Shown: piece after piece, positions 1 through 7,775 of the stretch
How positions within the stretch are numbered: the first letter of the stretch is position 1
Layout: every line of letters begins with the position of its first letter
DNA from: an uncultured Mollicutes bacterium
Lineage (GTDB): Bacteria > Bacillota_I > Bacilli_A > ML615J-28 > CAG-313
Assembly (NCBI GenBank): GCA_900538885.1
Contig: UQAI01000019.1
Coordinates: 1 to 26,874 of the forward strand
Reading direction: 5' to 3'
Length of the DNA: 26,874 nucleotides
Made by a program: the position numbers and the translations under genes
Notes under the pieces: generated by a model
What the model was told of the DNA's origin: nothing
The model's database searches: none
What the model saw: only the letters and a program-made list of their open reading frames with translations

Positions 1-134
1 ATAATACCAATGTTTTATTACAGTCTATATTTTACCAATAATCATTTACATTACTCTAATATGAATGCCAGATGTATAATGTGGTGTTTTTATTTTATTG
101 TAAATTTGTGTAATCGTATTCATAATATTAATGC

Positions 135-163
135 TTGTAAAGAATTAGTAGTTGTGCTAGAAT
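135..163 (+). promoter_or_regulatory. sigma-A-type promoter of the MATE gene
   Basis: A -35 hexamer TTGTAA (135-140) and a -10 hexamer TAGAAT (158-163) are separated by exactly 17 bp. TG one base upstream of the -10 gives an extended -10. The start site would fall about 20 bases before the ATG at 190. Confidence 0.7.
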
Positions 164-189
164 ATTACTACAAAATAGAGGGATGAAAT

Positions 190-1653
190 ATGAATAAATT
201 AAAAAAATTATTTTCACCAATTGATTTAACTAAAGGATGTATTTGGAAAGTAATTTTATGGTTTTCTTTTCCCATTTTACTTAGTTATTTATTTCAACAA
301 ATTTATACGATAACGGATGCAATAATTTGTGGCCAATATTTAAATAGCAATCAAGTAGCTGGAGTTAACAATACAACTAATATTGTTTTTATTGTACTAC
401 AATTTTCATTTGGTTGTACAGCGGGCTTTTCAGTGGTAACTTCTAATAAAATAGGCCAAAAAGACGAAGAAGGTGTAAGAAAGTCTTTCGCAATGCAAAT
501 AAAGTTATCATTTTATATTAGCGTTATAATGACAATTATTGCTTGTATAATGATTAATCCATTACTAAAACTAATCGGATTAACTAGTTCTTCAAATCCT
601 GTTCAAAATGAAATTTATGCTTCCGCAAGGCTTTATGTAATGGTTATCTTTTTAGGCACTATTGCTCAAATATTTTATAATTTGATTTGTTCGTTTTTAA
701 GAAGTATTGGTGATTCATTTACGCCACTTGTCTTTTTAATAGTTTCGACAATTCTAAATATCATAATTGATATATTGTTTGTGGCTGTATTTAAGTGGGG
801 AGTTTTTGGTGCCGCCATCGCAACTGTAATTGCCCAAGCTCTTTCGGCTGTTTCATGTTTTATTTATACATTTATTAAATATTCTAAATATCGTCTAAAA
901 CTATCTCATTTTAAGCGTGATTTTAAATTTATGGGATATCACTTAAAACTTGGATTGCCACTTGCTTTTCAATTTTCTGTACTTGCGGTGGGATTGATTG
1001 TTGTGCAAGCCGTCATTGTTAAGTTTGATACAGCAAGTACCGGTGAGGTAATTTCGGCGTGTGCCCAAAATGGTTTTGGTGCTGCCAATAAATTGAATAG
1101 CTTTTTAATGTGTCCATTTAATGCTTTAGGTACCGCAATGCTTTCATATTGTGCTCAAAATAATGGAGCTGGAAATTATATAAGAATAAGAAGTGGAGTC
1201 AAACAAGCTCTAATCATTATGCTTATTGAATACGTAATATTTGCAGGTGCTGGATTATTGCTTACAATAAATGGATGTTATATGAGAATGTTTTATTCGC
1301 CTGAAAAAATAAATGAAATGACTATTTTTTATGGTAATAGGTATTTATATTGTGATTTGTCACTATACTTTATTTTAGGAACTTTATTTGTATTTAGAAA
1401 TAGTCTTCAAGGAATTGGAAAAGCAATATATCCATTTTTAGCAGGTGTTGGCGAGTTAATCGCAAGAGTTTTAGTATGCTTGATTTTACCATCACTTATA
1501 AATGGTGGTCCAATTGATATTAATGCCTCTAAATCATCAGTTTTAGGATTAGCTTTTGCGGACCCAGTTGCGTGGAGCTTCGCCGTTATCATTATGCTTT
1601 TTGGAGTTATTAAGTACATTTATCATACTCCTAAAAATAGAAAAAATAGCTAA
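190..1653 (+). CDS. MATE family multidrug/cation efflux transporter
   Basis: This is a polytopic inner-membrane protein of 487 residues, the usual length for MATE transporters, which export drugs or metabolites in exchange for Na+ or H+. About twelve hydrophobic helices arranged as two similar halves are visible. The N-terminus matches the family start (a short basic segment, then a helix with SFPILLSYLFQQIYTITDAI). A GDSFTPL-type segment and several Gly/Ala/Asn-rich helices also fit the NorM/DinF-like group. AGAGGGA just before the ATG serves as ribosome-binding site. It is transcribed alone from its own promoter, and no convincing hairpin terminator is seen after it. The substrate cannot be deduced. 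Confidence 0.9.
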   Translation: MNKLKKLFSPIDLTKGCIWKVILWFSFPILLSYLFQQIYTITDAIICGQYLNSNQVAGVNNTTNIVFIVLQFSFGCTAGFSVVTSNKIGQKDEEGVRKSFAMQIKLSFYISVIMTIIACIMINPLLKLIGLTSSSNPVQNEIYASARLYVMVIFLGTIAQIFYNLICSFLRSIGDSFTPLVFLIVSTILNIIIDILFVAVFKWGVFGAAIATVIAQALSAVSCFIYTFIKYSKYRLKLSHFKRDFKFMGYHLKLGLPLAFQFSVLAVGLIVVQAVIVKFDTASTGEVISACAQNGFGAANKLNSFLMCPFNALGTAMLSYCAQNNGAGNYIRIRSGVKQALIIMLIEYVIFAGAGLLLTINGCYMRMFYSPEKINEMTIFYGNRYLYCDLSLYFILGTLFVFRNSLQGIGKAIYPFLAGVGELIARVLVCLILPSLINGGPIDINASKSSVLGLAFADPVAWSFAVIIMLFGVIKYIYHTPKNRKNS

Positions 1654-2023
1654 TTTTGATGAATATTGGTTTATTGAAAATTTCCTATTGCAAACAGAAC
1701 AGTGCATATAATTAAATAGTAAGTATATGTAGATTGTTCCAATATATTTATGAAGTGTTGACTAAATATACTAGTAAATATGGACCAATTGATTTCGAAA
1801 CAACAAATTTGAGAACTCTATAAATGATATAAAAATAAAATGAAATGGTAATTTGGAAATAGTTATAAATAATGATATAGCAACTAGTGAATTGTAAAAA
1901 ATAATAAATTTATCTATGTGCTTCCTAGCCTATAAAAAATGCTTAATAGTAAAAAACTATTGATTTTTTGAATCAAAAAGAGTATAATTATTATGTAAAA
2001 AATAGAGGAAGGAGATTATTAAA
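1654..2023. other. 370 bp AT-rich gap without a recognisable gene
   Basis: I see no complete gene or RNA gene here. The right end holds the promoter of the next gene and two short inverted repeats (1945-1961 and 1960-1976). An open frame at 1716-1823 of 35 codons has no start codon and may be chance or a remnant. No terminator for the upstream MATE gene is obvious. Confidence 0.6.
1960..1988 (+). promoter_or_regulatory. promoter of the small lipoprotein gene
   Basis: TTGATT (1960-1965) and a consensus TATAAT (1983-1988) have a 17 bp spacer. The -35 lies inside a perfect inverted repeat, TTGATT-N5-AATCAA (1960-1976), that could be an operator. Confidence 0.7.
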
Positions 2024-2413
2024 ATGAAAAAAGTATTTAGATTATCATCAATTTTATTAGTTGTGGCATTTTTATTTACATTAGTTTCATGTGCACCTAA
2101 AGATGCTGCAGCTGGAAGAGAAAAAATGGAAGGTAAAGGCTATACTGTTGTTACAGATGGTACCATCATTCCTGCAGCTTTAAAATTACTAGGTGTTAAT
2201 GGTGTTGAAACAGTTTTAACATGTTCAAAATCTAAAGATGACAAAAATGCTGAATCACTAGTAGCTATATTATTTGCTGAAAAATCACAAGCTAAAGATT
2301 CAAGTTCTAAAGTTCAAGATTATGCTAAAAAGAACGGTTATGAATCAGGTGTTGTAGTAGCTGGTAAATGGGTAATTTATGGCTCTGATCAAGCGGTTAA
2401 AGATTTTAAGTAA
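2024..2413 (+). CDS. small lipoprotein of unknown function
   Basis: The product has 129 residues and I do not recognise its family. It opens with a lipoprotein signal: MKK, a hydrophobic stretch, then the lipobox L20-V21-S22-C23, so Cys23 should be acylated and the remainder (about 106 residues) displayed on the outer face of the membrane. The mature part is soluble, lysine-rich and probably alpha/beta, with a single further Cys in a TVLTCSKS segment. A strong AGGAAGGAG site (2006-2014) sits 9 bases before the ATG. The gene is monocistronic, with its own promoter and a strong terminator. The nucleotide composition resembles that of its neighbours, so there is no sign of recent transfer. Confidence 0.85.
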   Translation: MKKVFRLSSILLVVAFLFTLVSCAPKDAAAGREKMEGKGYTVVTDGTIIPAALKLLGVNGVETVLTCSKSKDDKNAESLVAILFAEKSQAKDSSSKVQDYAKKNGYESGVVVAGKWVIYGSDQAVKDFK

Positions 2414-2430
2414 TAATTAAATAAGAGTAA

Positions 2431-2460
2431 AAAAAGTCAGTTTTCAAAAACTGACTTTTT
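2431..2460 (+). terminator. rho-independent terminator
   Basis: A perfect 10 bp stem (AAAAAGTCAG with CTGACTTTTT, 2431-2440 and 2451-2460) ends in a T run. The loop can pair further, giving a very small apical loop. Confidence 0.9.
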
Positions 2461-2493
2461 CTGTTGGTAGAAAAGTTAAATAAAGGCTTTTTC

Positions 2494-2522
2494 TTGCACT
2501 TTTAAACTTAATTTGGTATAAT
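2494..2522 (+). promoter_or_regulatory. promoter of the GIN-domain lipoprotein gene
   Basis: TTGCAC (2494-2499), a 17 bp spacer and TATAAT (2517-2522) preceded by TGG, an extended -10. This is a near-consensus promoter about 30 bases before the ATG. Confidence 0.8.
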
Positions 2523-2553
2523 TTTTAGGAAATTATTATAACGAGGTAAGAAC

Positions 2554-3426
2554 ATGAAAAAAATAATGATTTTGATAAGCTTATGTGCTCTTTTTGTTTT
2601 AACATCATGTAATATTGCATTAACTAAACATGAAGTTAAAATAACAGGAGATGTTATAACTAAAGAATATAAAGATATAAAAGGAACTATTTTAAAAATA
2701 AAAGATGTATATTTAAAGAATGATAATTCAATAAAAACTACTTTAAATATTATTCCATCAGAAAAAGAACTTATCACAATCACTGCTCAAGAAAGATTAT
2801 TTGATTACGTAAATGTTACAAGTGATAATGATAAAATTGAAATAATTGGTGGAAAAACTGAAAAATATGCAACAAACGAAGTCACAATTAATGTGTATGG
2901 ATATAATCTTGAAAGTTATTTCTTATATTATATTAATGCAATAATTAATGTAGAAGAGGATATCGAAACATTAACAATAGATATGCATGATGCAAGTAAT
3001 GTTGCTATATTAGGAAATGGAAAAATTAATAGTTTAGATGCTACCCTTTCAGGTGCCTCAACGATTGAAGGAAATAATGCAAAGATGGAAAACTTTAAGT
3101 TAGTTTTATCAGAAGCCTCAAATGGAGTATTTAAAGATGTTGAAGGCGAAACTATGAATGTGACACTTTTAGGTGCCTCAAGATTAGAAGTAACAGGTAA
3201 GGCAGAAAGATTAAGTGCTAATTTATCGGGTGCATCTAAATTAATGGATCATTTATTTATTATAAATGAAGCAAAAGTAGACGCGAGTGGTGCATCATAT
3301 TTAGAAATTACTGTTAATAATAAATTAAGTGTCGAATTATCTGGCTCAAGTAATATGTATTATTCAGGTAATCCTACTATTGAGAACAAAAAATTATCGG
3401 GTGGTTCAAAATTAACAAGAAATTAA
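2554..3426 (+). CDS. GIN-domain (DUF2807) lipoprotein
   Basis: This 290-residue lipoprotein has the signal MKKIMILISL... and the lipobox L16-T17-S18-C19. After a spacer of about 30 residues it matches the putative auto-transporter adhesin / GIN-domain family (DUF2807), known mostly from Bacteroidota lipoproteins and usually thought to fold as a right-handed beta-helix. The C-terminal half carries seven related turns ending in SGAS-like motifs (LSGAS, LSEAS, LLGAS, LSGAS, ASGAS, LSGSS, LSGGS). Early turns recur at a period of exactly 20 residues. A role in surface structure or adhesion is inference only. GAGGT precedes the ATG. The gene has its own promoter and terminator. Confidence 0.8.
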   Translation: MKKIMILISLCALFVLTSCNIALTKHEVKITGDVITKEYKDIKGTILKIKDVYLKNDNSIKTTLNIIPSEKELITITAQERLFDYVNVTSDNDKIEIIGGKTEKYATNEVTINVYGYNLESYFLYYINAIINVEEDIETLTIDMHDASNVAILGNGKINSLDATLSGASTIEGNNAKMENFKLVLSEASNGVFKDVEGETMNVTLLGASRLEVTGKAERLSANLSGASKLMDHLFIINEAKVDASGASYLEITVNNKLSVELSGSSNMYYSGNPTIENKKLSGGSKLTRN

Positions 3427-3442
3427 TTTTGTCTGATTTAAC

Positions 3443-3469
3443 AAGGCTAGGAGGCTAGTCTTTTCTTTT
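3443..3469 (+). terminator. rho-independent terminator
   Basis: An 8 bp stem with one G-T pair (AAGGCTAG, 3443-3450, with CTAGTCTT, 3455-3462) closes a GAGG tetraloop and is followed by a T-rich tail. Confidence 0.75.
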
Positions 3470-3495
3470 GTTAATAAAATTTAATGCGTATTTCG

Positions 3496-3509
3496 TGAAA
3501 ACGTTATCA
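3496..3509 (+). promoter_or_regulatory. CcpA catabolite response element (cre)
   Basis: TGAAAACGTTATCA matches every fixed position of the cre consensus TGWAANCGNTNWCA. It ends 22 bp upstream of the pckA -35 hexamer, centred about 64 bp before the predicted start site. That placement is more typical of CcpA activation than of repression by blocking. CcpA itself is not in the window. Confidence 0.7.
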
Positions 3510-3531
3510 TTTAAAAAAATAATTACAATAT

Positions 3532-3560
3532 TTGAAAAAAAAGAAAAATGATGATATAAT
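3532..3560 (+). promoter_or_regulatory. pckA promoter
   Basis: TTGAAA (3532-3537) and TATAAT (3555-3560) have a 17 bp spacer and an extended -10 TGA. The 5' leader of about 40 bases contains a short hairpin (3576-3592) just before the Shine-Dalgarno. Confidence 0.8.
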
Positions 3561-3608
3561 ATAATTGGAAGAAAAGTTGCAATTTTTGTAACTTAATAGG
3601 AGGAATAC

Positions 3609-5216
3609 ATGAAAAATATAGATTTATCAAAATATGGTATTAATGGCGTAAAAGAAATCGTCTATAATCCATCTTATGAAATGCTTTTTGAAGAAGAAAC
3701 TAAACCAACTCTTGAAGGTTATGAAAAAGGTCAAGTAAGTGAACTTGGTGCTGTAAATGTAATGACAGGCATTTATACTGGTCGTTCTCCTAAGGACAAA
3801 TACATTGTAGTGGATGAAAACTCTAAAGGCACAGTTTGGTGGACTTCAGATGAATACAAAAATGATAACCATCCTGCAAGTGAGGCTACTTGGGCAGAAG
3901 TTAAAAAATTAGCTTTAAGGGAACTTTCAAATAAACGTTTATTTGTAGTTGATGCTTTCTGTGGTGCTAATAAAGACACTCGTATGGCTGTACGTTTTAT
4001 CGTTGAAGTTGCTTGGCAAGCTCATTTTATTAGAAATATGTTTATTAAACCAACTGCTGAAGAATTAGAAAACTTTGAGCCTGACTTCATCGTTTATAAT
4101 GCATCTAAAGCAAGAGTTGAAAATTATAAAGAATTAGGTTTAAATTCAGAAACTTGTGTAATGTTTAATATTACTAGTCGTGAACAAGTTATTATCAATA
4201 CTTGGTATGGTGGCGAAATGAAAAAAGGCATGTTCTCAATGATGAACTACTATTTACCACTAAAAGGTATTGCATCAATGCATTGTTCAGCTAATACTGA
4301 TATGGAAGGTAAAAATACTGCTATTTTCTTCGGTCTATCAGGAACTGGTAAAACAACTTTATCAACTGATCCTAAACGTTTATTAATCGGCGATGATGAA
4401 CACGGATGGGATGACAATGGTGTCTTCAATTTTGAAGGTGGATGCTATGCGAAAGTTATTAACCTTGACAAAGAATCTGAACCTGATATCTACAATGCAA
4501 TTAAACGTAATGCATTACTTGAAAATGTTACATTAGATAAAGATGGAAAAATTGATTTCGCTGATAAGAGCGTAACTGAAAATACACGCGTATCATATCC
4601 AATTGATCACATTAAGAATATCGTTCGTCCAATATCATCAGCTCCAGCAGCAAAGAACGTTATCTTCCTTTCTGCTGATGCATTTGGAGTACTTCCTCCA
4701 GTATCAATTTTAACACCTGAACAAACTCAATATTATTTCTTATCTGGTTTTACTGCAAAACTTGCTGGTACTGAACGTGGTATTACTGAACCTACTCCAA
4801 CTTTCTCAGCATGTTTCGGACAAGCATTCCTAGAATTACATCCTACTAAATATGCAGAAGAATTAGTAAAGAAGATGCAAATGAGTGGAGCGAAAGCATA
4901 TCTTGTTAACACTGGTTGGAATGGAACTGGCAAACGTATTTCTATTCGTGATACTCGTGGAATTATTGATGCAATCCTTAATGGTGACATTCTAAATGCT
5001 CCTACTAAGATGATTCCTCATTTCAATTTTGAAGTACCTACAGCTCTTCCAGGCGTTGATCCTAAGATTTTGGATCCACGTGATACTTATGCTGATCCAT
5101 CTAAATGGGAAGAAAAAGCTCAAGATTTAGCAAGCAGATTCGTTAAGAATTTCGCTAAATATGAAGGTAACCCAGCTGGTAAAGCTTTAGTTAAAGCAGG
5201 TCCAACTGTTAAATAA
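3609..5216 (+). CDS. pckA: ATP-dependent phosphoenolpyruvate carboxykinase
   Basis: The enzyme interconverts oxaloacetate + ATP and PEP + CO2 + ADP in the cytosol. It works in gluconeogenesis or, in many anaerobes, in the PEP-carboxylating direction that feeds C4-acid fermentation. The 535 residues are standard for the ATP-dependent class. Visible motifs are YTGRSPKDKYIV near residue 60 (oxaloacetate-binding arginine), the P-loop GLSGTGKT (242-249) and the kinase-2 / metal motif GDDEHGWDD starting at Gly261. The start follows AGGAGG by 5 bases. It is a single-gene unit with a strong promoter, a perfect cre site upstream and a terminator downstream. Codon use is richer in C-ending codons than in neighbouring hypothetical genes, consistent with high expression. 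Confidence 0.97.
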   Translation: MKNIDLSKYGINGVKEIVYNPSYEMLFEEETKPTLEGYEKGQVSELGAVNVMTGIYTGRSPKDKYIVVDENSKGTVWWTSDEYKNDNHPASEATWAEVKKLALRELSNKRLFVVDAFCGANKDTRMAVRFIVEVAWQAHFIRNMFIKPTAEELENFEPDFIVYNASKARVENYKELGLNSETCVMFNITSREQVIINTWYGGEMKKGMFSMMNYYLPLKGIASMHCSANTDMEGKNTAIFFGLSGTGKTTLSTDPKRLLIGDDEHGWDDNGVFNFEGGCYAKVINLDKESEPDIYNAIKRNALLENVTLDKDGKIDFADKSVTENTRVSYPIDHIKNIVRPISSAPAAKNVIFLSADAFGVLPPVSILTPEQTQYYFLSGFTAKLAGTERGITEPTPTFSACFGQAFLELHPTKYAEELVKKMQMSGAKAYLVNTGWNGTGKRISIRDTRGIIDAILNGDILNAPTKMIPHFNFEVPTALPGVDPKILDPRDTYADPSKWEEKAQDLASRFVKNFAKYEGNPAGKALVKAGPTVK

Positions 5217-5285
5217 TAAAATTAAATATAATGGGAAATAATGAGTTTCCTTGTATTTATAGTTGAAACAAAACCGCATAATTAT

Positions 5286-5331
5286 GCTAATGACATCTGG
5301 CGAATAAGCTAGTAGTGTCATTAGCTTTTTT
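5286..5331 (+). terminator. pckA terminator
   Basis: A perfect 10 bp stem (GCTAATGACA, 5286-5295, with TGTCATTAGC, 5316-5325) has a 20-base loop and is followed by six T. A shorter alternative stem (AAGCTA, 5306-5311, with TAGCTT, 5322-5327) uses the same T run. Confidence 0.8.
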
Positions 5332-5349
5332 CAACTTTTAGGAGGTTTT

Positions 5350-7119
5350 ATGTTACTTAGTATTGTGGTAACAATGTTATCATGCATTATTATAAATTAT
5401 TTGTTTAAAAAGGATAAGAATTTCATCATCAATTGGACTGTGATTTTAGAAATTTTATTACATGAATTTAATTTAATAGATTCTAAACTTCTTGGAATAT
5501 CTAATGAAATAATTAAAATAGAATACCCTAAATTAAAAGAACATTTAGAAAACTTCAAAAAAATACATGACAATTATAATAAAGCAGTTGATCTTAGTTT
5601 ATACTATTACTCATATCTTGTCGAAAATGATGTAAAAAGTATACGTGTATCTTATATTGTTAATGAACAATTAAATGTCAAAAGAGATATGTTAACTACT
5701 TTTTTGATAAATAATGAGGAGTTTATTAAAAATACATATAATAATAAAGATTTAGAATTGCATGAATATAGTAAACAAATTGAAGTTAATCGTACTATAA
5801 ATAATGATCGATATCGTAAACCGTTTGATGATAGACTATATACTATCGCTAATTTTTGTATATTTTTAGTAAACGATTACTTTGTTTCAAGATATGAAAA
5901 GTTTAATCAAAATGGTTGGAATAGTGAATTTAATCTAATTATGGATAATGCGATGAAAGAATATGAAGAAGATCTTACCGAAAAAGATTTAGATTTACTA
6001 TGGAAAAAATTAGATTTACCTACTCGCACACATAAATTTAAACCATTTGTTTATGTTGAGGTACCAAATGAAAGTACACCATCAAAAGTTACAAAAACAG
6101 AAACTAAAACAAAAAATACCGTCAAAACCAAAGTAGAAGAACCAAAAGATCAAAAAGAAGATCCTAATAAAGTGTATAACATTCTTGATATATGTGAAAA
6201 AACTAAACTTGGTAAGGGCTATTTGGTTACTAAAGTTCCTAATGTTTGTACTAAACTTTTAATAGATGATAAAGTAATTGAAATTAGTCCTAATGCTTTA
6301 ATGAACTGTAGTAAATTAAAACAAATAACTTTAGGTAAAAACTTAAAAGTGATACCTAAAGAATTATTTAATATGTTAAGAAATCTTGAAGTAGTTAATT
6401 TTGTAGAAGGGCTTGAGGTAATTGAAACTAATGCTTTTTATGAAACTGGTATTACAGGAAACATTACATTACCTAATTCTTTAAAAGAGATAAAACATCA
6501 CGCTTTTGATGTGAAACTTCCGACTTTATTGAAAGTTACTGTTTCCAAAAATACGATATATTATGATGATAGTTTCCATAGTCTAATTGAAGTAAATGGT
6601 GAAACCGGAAAACAACGAGCTCTAAGAAAAGAAAAAGATAAAAGCACTTCAAAAACAAATAATTTTGAAAGTAAAAAATCACCAGTTAAATTATCACAAA
6701 TTACAGAAGTCATCGAAAAAAATGGAAAACGCATAGCTAAAAACTTAATAGAATGTGTAGAAAATGTTATTGTAGATGATGATATCGATGAGATCAATGA
6801 TGTAATTTTTACTTGGTATGAAAATTTAGAACAAATAATTTTAGGCAAGAACTTAAAAGTAATTGGGTCTGCTACATTTGTCTTTAAAGAAAGTTTAAAA
6901 ACCGTAAAATTTGTGGAAGGATTAGAAGAAATTAGATACGCTGCTTTTCAACAGTCAGGTTTATGTGGCGAAATTGTTTTGCCTAAATCGCTTAAATACA
7001 TAAGTTCACAAGCCTTTATGGTAAAAAAACCAGAAAATTTAAAAGTATATGTTTATGAAAAAACGGAATATGAAACTGATACTTTTAGCGAAAAAACCAT
7101 AATAGAAAAATATAAATAA
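5350..7119 (+). CDS. membrane-anchored protein with duplicated BspA-like leucine-rich repeats
   Basis: This is a 589-residue protein of unknown role. Residues 2-19 form one transmembrane helix, followed at once by KKDK. The positive-inside rule therefore suggests that the large remainder is cytoplasmic. Residues 25-235 are mostly helical and charged, with no family I recognise. Residues about 236-275 are a Lys/Thr/Glu-rich linker. The C-terminal part contains two homologous blocks of BspA-type LRR_5 repeats, offset by 170 residues: ITLGKNLKVI at 326 and IILGKNLKVI at 496, each followed by a FVEGLE segment and a LP(N/K)SLK segment. AGGAGGT lies immediately before the ATG. No clear promoter lies between the pckA terminator and this gene, so expression may depend on readthrough or an unrecognised promoter. 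Confidence 0.75.
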   Translation: MLLSIVVTMLSCIIINYLFKKDKNFIINWTVILEILLHEFNLIDSKLLGISNEIIKIEYPKLKEHLENFKKIHDNYNKAVDLSLYYYSYLVENDVKSIRVSYIVNEQLNVKRDMLTTFLINNEEFIKNTYNNKDLELHEYSKQIEVNRTINNDRYRKPFDDRLYTIANFCIFLVNDYFVSRYEKFNQNGWNSEFNLIMDNAMKEYEEDLTEKDLDLLWKKLDLPTRTHKFKPFVYVEVPNESTPSKVTKTETKTKNTVKTKVEEPKDQKEDPNKVYNILDICEKTKLGKGYLVTKVPNVCTKLLIDDKVIEISPNALMNCSKLKQITLGKNLKVIPKELFNMLRNLEVVNFVEGLEVIETNAFYETGITGNITLPNSLKEIKHHAFDVKLPTLLKVTVSKNTIYYDDSFHSLIEVNGETGKQRALRKEKDKSTSKTNNFESKKSPVKLSQITEVIEKNGKRIAKNLIECVENVIVDDDIDEINDVIFTWYENLEQIILGKNLKVIGSATFVFKESLKTVKFVEGLEEIRYAAFQQSGLCGEIVLPKSLKYISSQAFMVKKPENLKVYVYEKTEYETDTFSEKTIIEKYK

Positions 7120-7127
7120 TAACTTGG

Positions 7128-7159
7128 AAAATAACCTCTCAATATAGAGGTTATTTTTT
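7128..7159 (+). terminator. rho-independent terminator
   Basis: AAAATAACCTCT (7128-7139) pairs with AGAGGTTATTTT (7146-7157) around a 6-base loop. The run of T continues to 7159. Confidence 0.9.
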
Positions 7160-7167
7160 CTTAATAA

Positions 7168-7196
7168 TTGCAATTCATTTAATAATATGATAAAAT
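7168..7196 (+). promoter_or_regulatory. promoter of the phosphodiesterase-LysR unit
   Basis: TTGCAA (7168-7173), a 17 bp spacer, and TAAAAT (7191-7196) with TGA just upstream (extended -10). Confidence 0.7.
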
Positions 7197-7223
7197 ATAT
7201 TAGTTAGGAGATAAAGTACAAAT

Positions 7224-7763
7224 ATGAAATGGTTAATTGCATCAGATATTCACGGATCCCTTTATTATGGAAAAAAATTAATAGAACAAATAAAAAAAGA
7301 AGAACCAGATAAGGTTATTTTTTTAGGGGATATCCTATATCATGGCCCTCGTAATGATTTACCGAATGATTATAATCCAAAAGAATTAATTAAATTACTT
7401 AATGAATATAAAGATAAAATTATTAGTGTAAGAGGAAACTGTGACAGTGAAGTAGACCAAATGGTTTTAGAGTTTCCAATAATGGCAGATTATATGATTT
7501 TAACAATTAACGATTTAACGATTTTTGCCACACACGGCCACTTATATGATGTAGAAAACATTCCTTTTAAAGGAATTGATGTTGTACTTTCAGGTCATAC
7601 GCATGTTCAAAAATGTGATAAGTATGATAATTATGTACACATGAATCCAGGTTCTGTCTCAATTCCTAAAGAGAATAGTTATCATGGTTACATGGTAGTT
7701 GTTGATAAAGTCTTTTATTGGAAGGACCTAGAAGGAAATATTATCAATAAATTTGAATGTTAG
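7224..7763 (+). CDS. YfcE-like metallophosphoesterase
   Basis: This cytosolic calcineurin-like phosphoesterase has 179 residues, the normal size for the YfcE/MJ0936 group. All metal-binding motifs are present: D8-x-H10, G35-D36, G71-N72, H104 in THGH, and GHTH (124-127). Family members are Mn2+-dependent phosphodiesterases active on model substrates, and the natural substrate is generally unknown. The AGGAG at 7206-7210 is 13 bases from the ATG, a longer gap than usual, but no better start exists since the protein begins directly at the first beta strand (MKWLIASDIHG). The stop codon is embedded in the Shine-Dalgarno of the next gene, so it is translationally linked to the LysR regulator. Confidence 0.9.
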   Translation: MKWLIASDIHGSLYYGKKLIEQIKKEEPDKVIFLGDILYHGPRNDLPNDYNPKELIKLLNEYKDKIISVRGNCDSEVDQMVLEFPIMADYMILTINDLTIFATHGHLYDVENIPFKGIDVVLSGHTHVQKCDKYDNYVHMNPGSVSIPKENSYHGYMVVVDKVFYWKDLEGNIINKFEC

Positions 7764-7775
7764 GAGATTACACAT

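Noticed and set aside
10..186. 58-codon open frame at the left edge
   Set aside because: No ribosome-binding site, composition unlike a protein, and it spans the promoter of the MATE gene.
1716..1823. Coding-like trace of 35 codons in the gap after the MATE gene
   Set aside because: No start codon and too short to identify; it could be a remnant but chance cannot be excluded.
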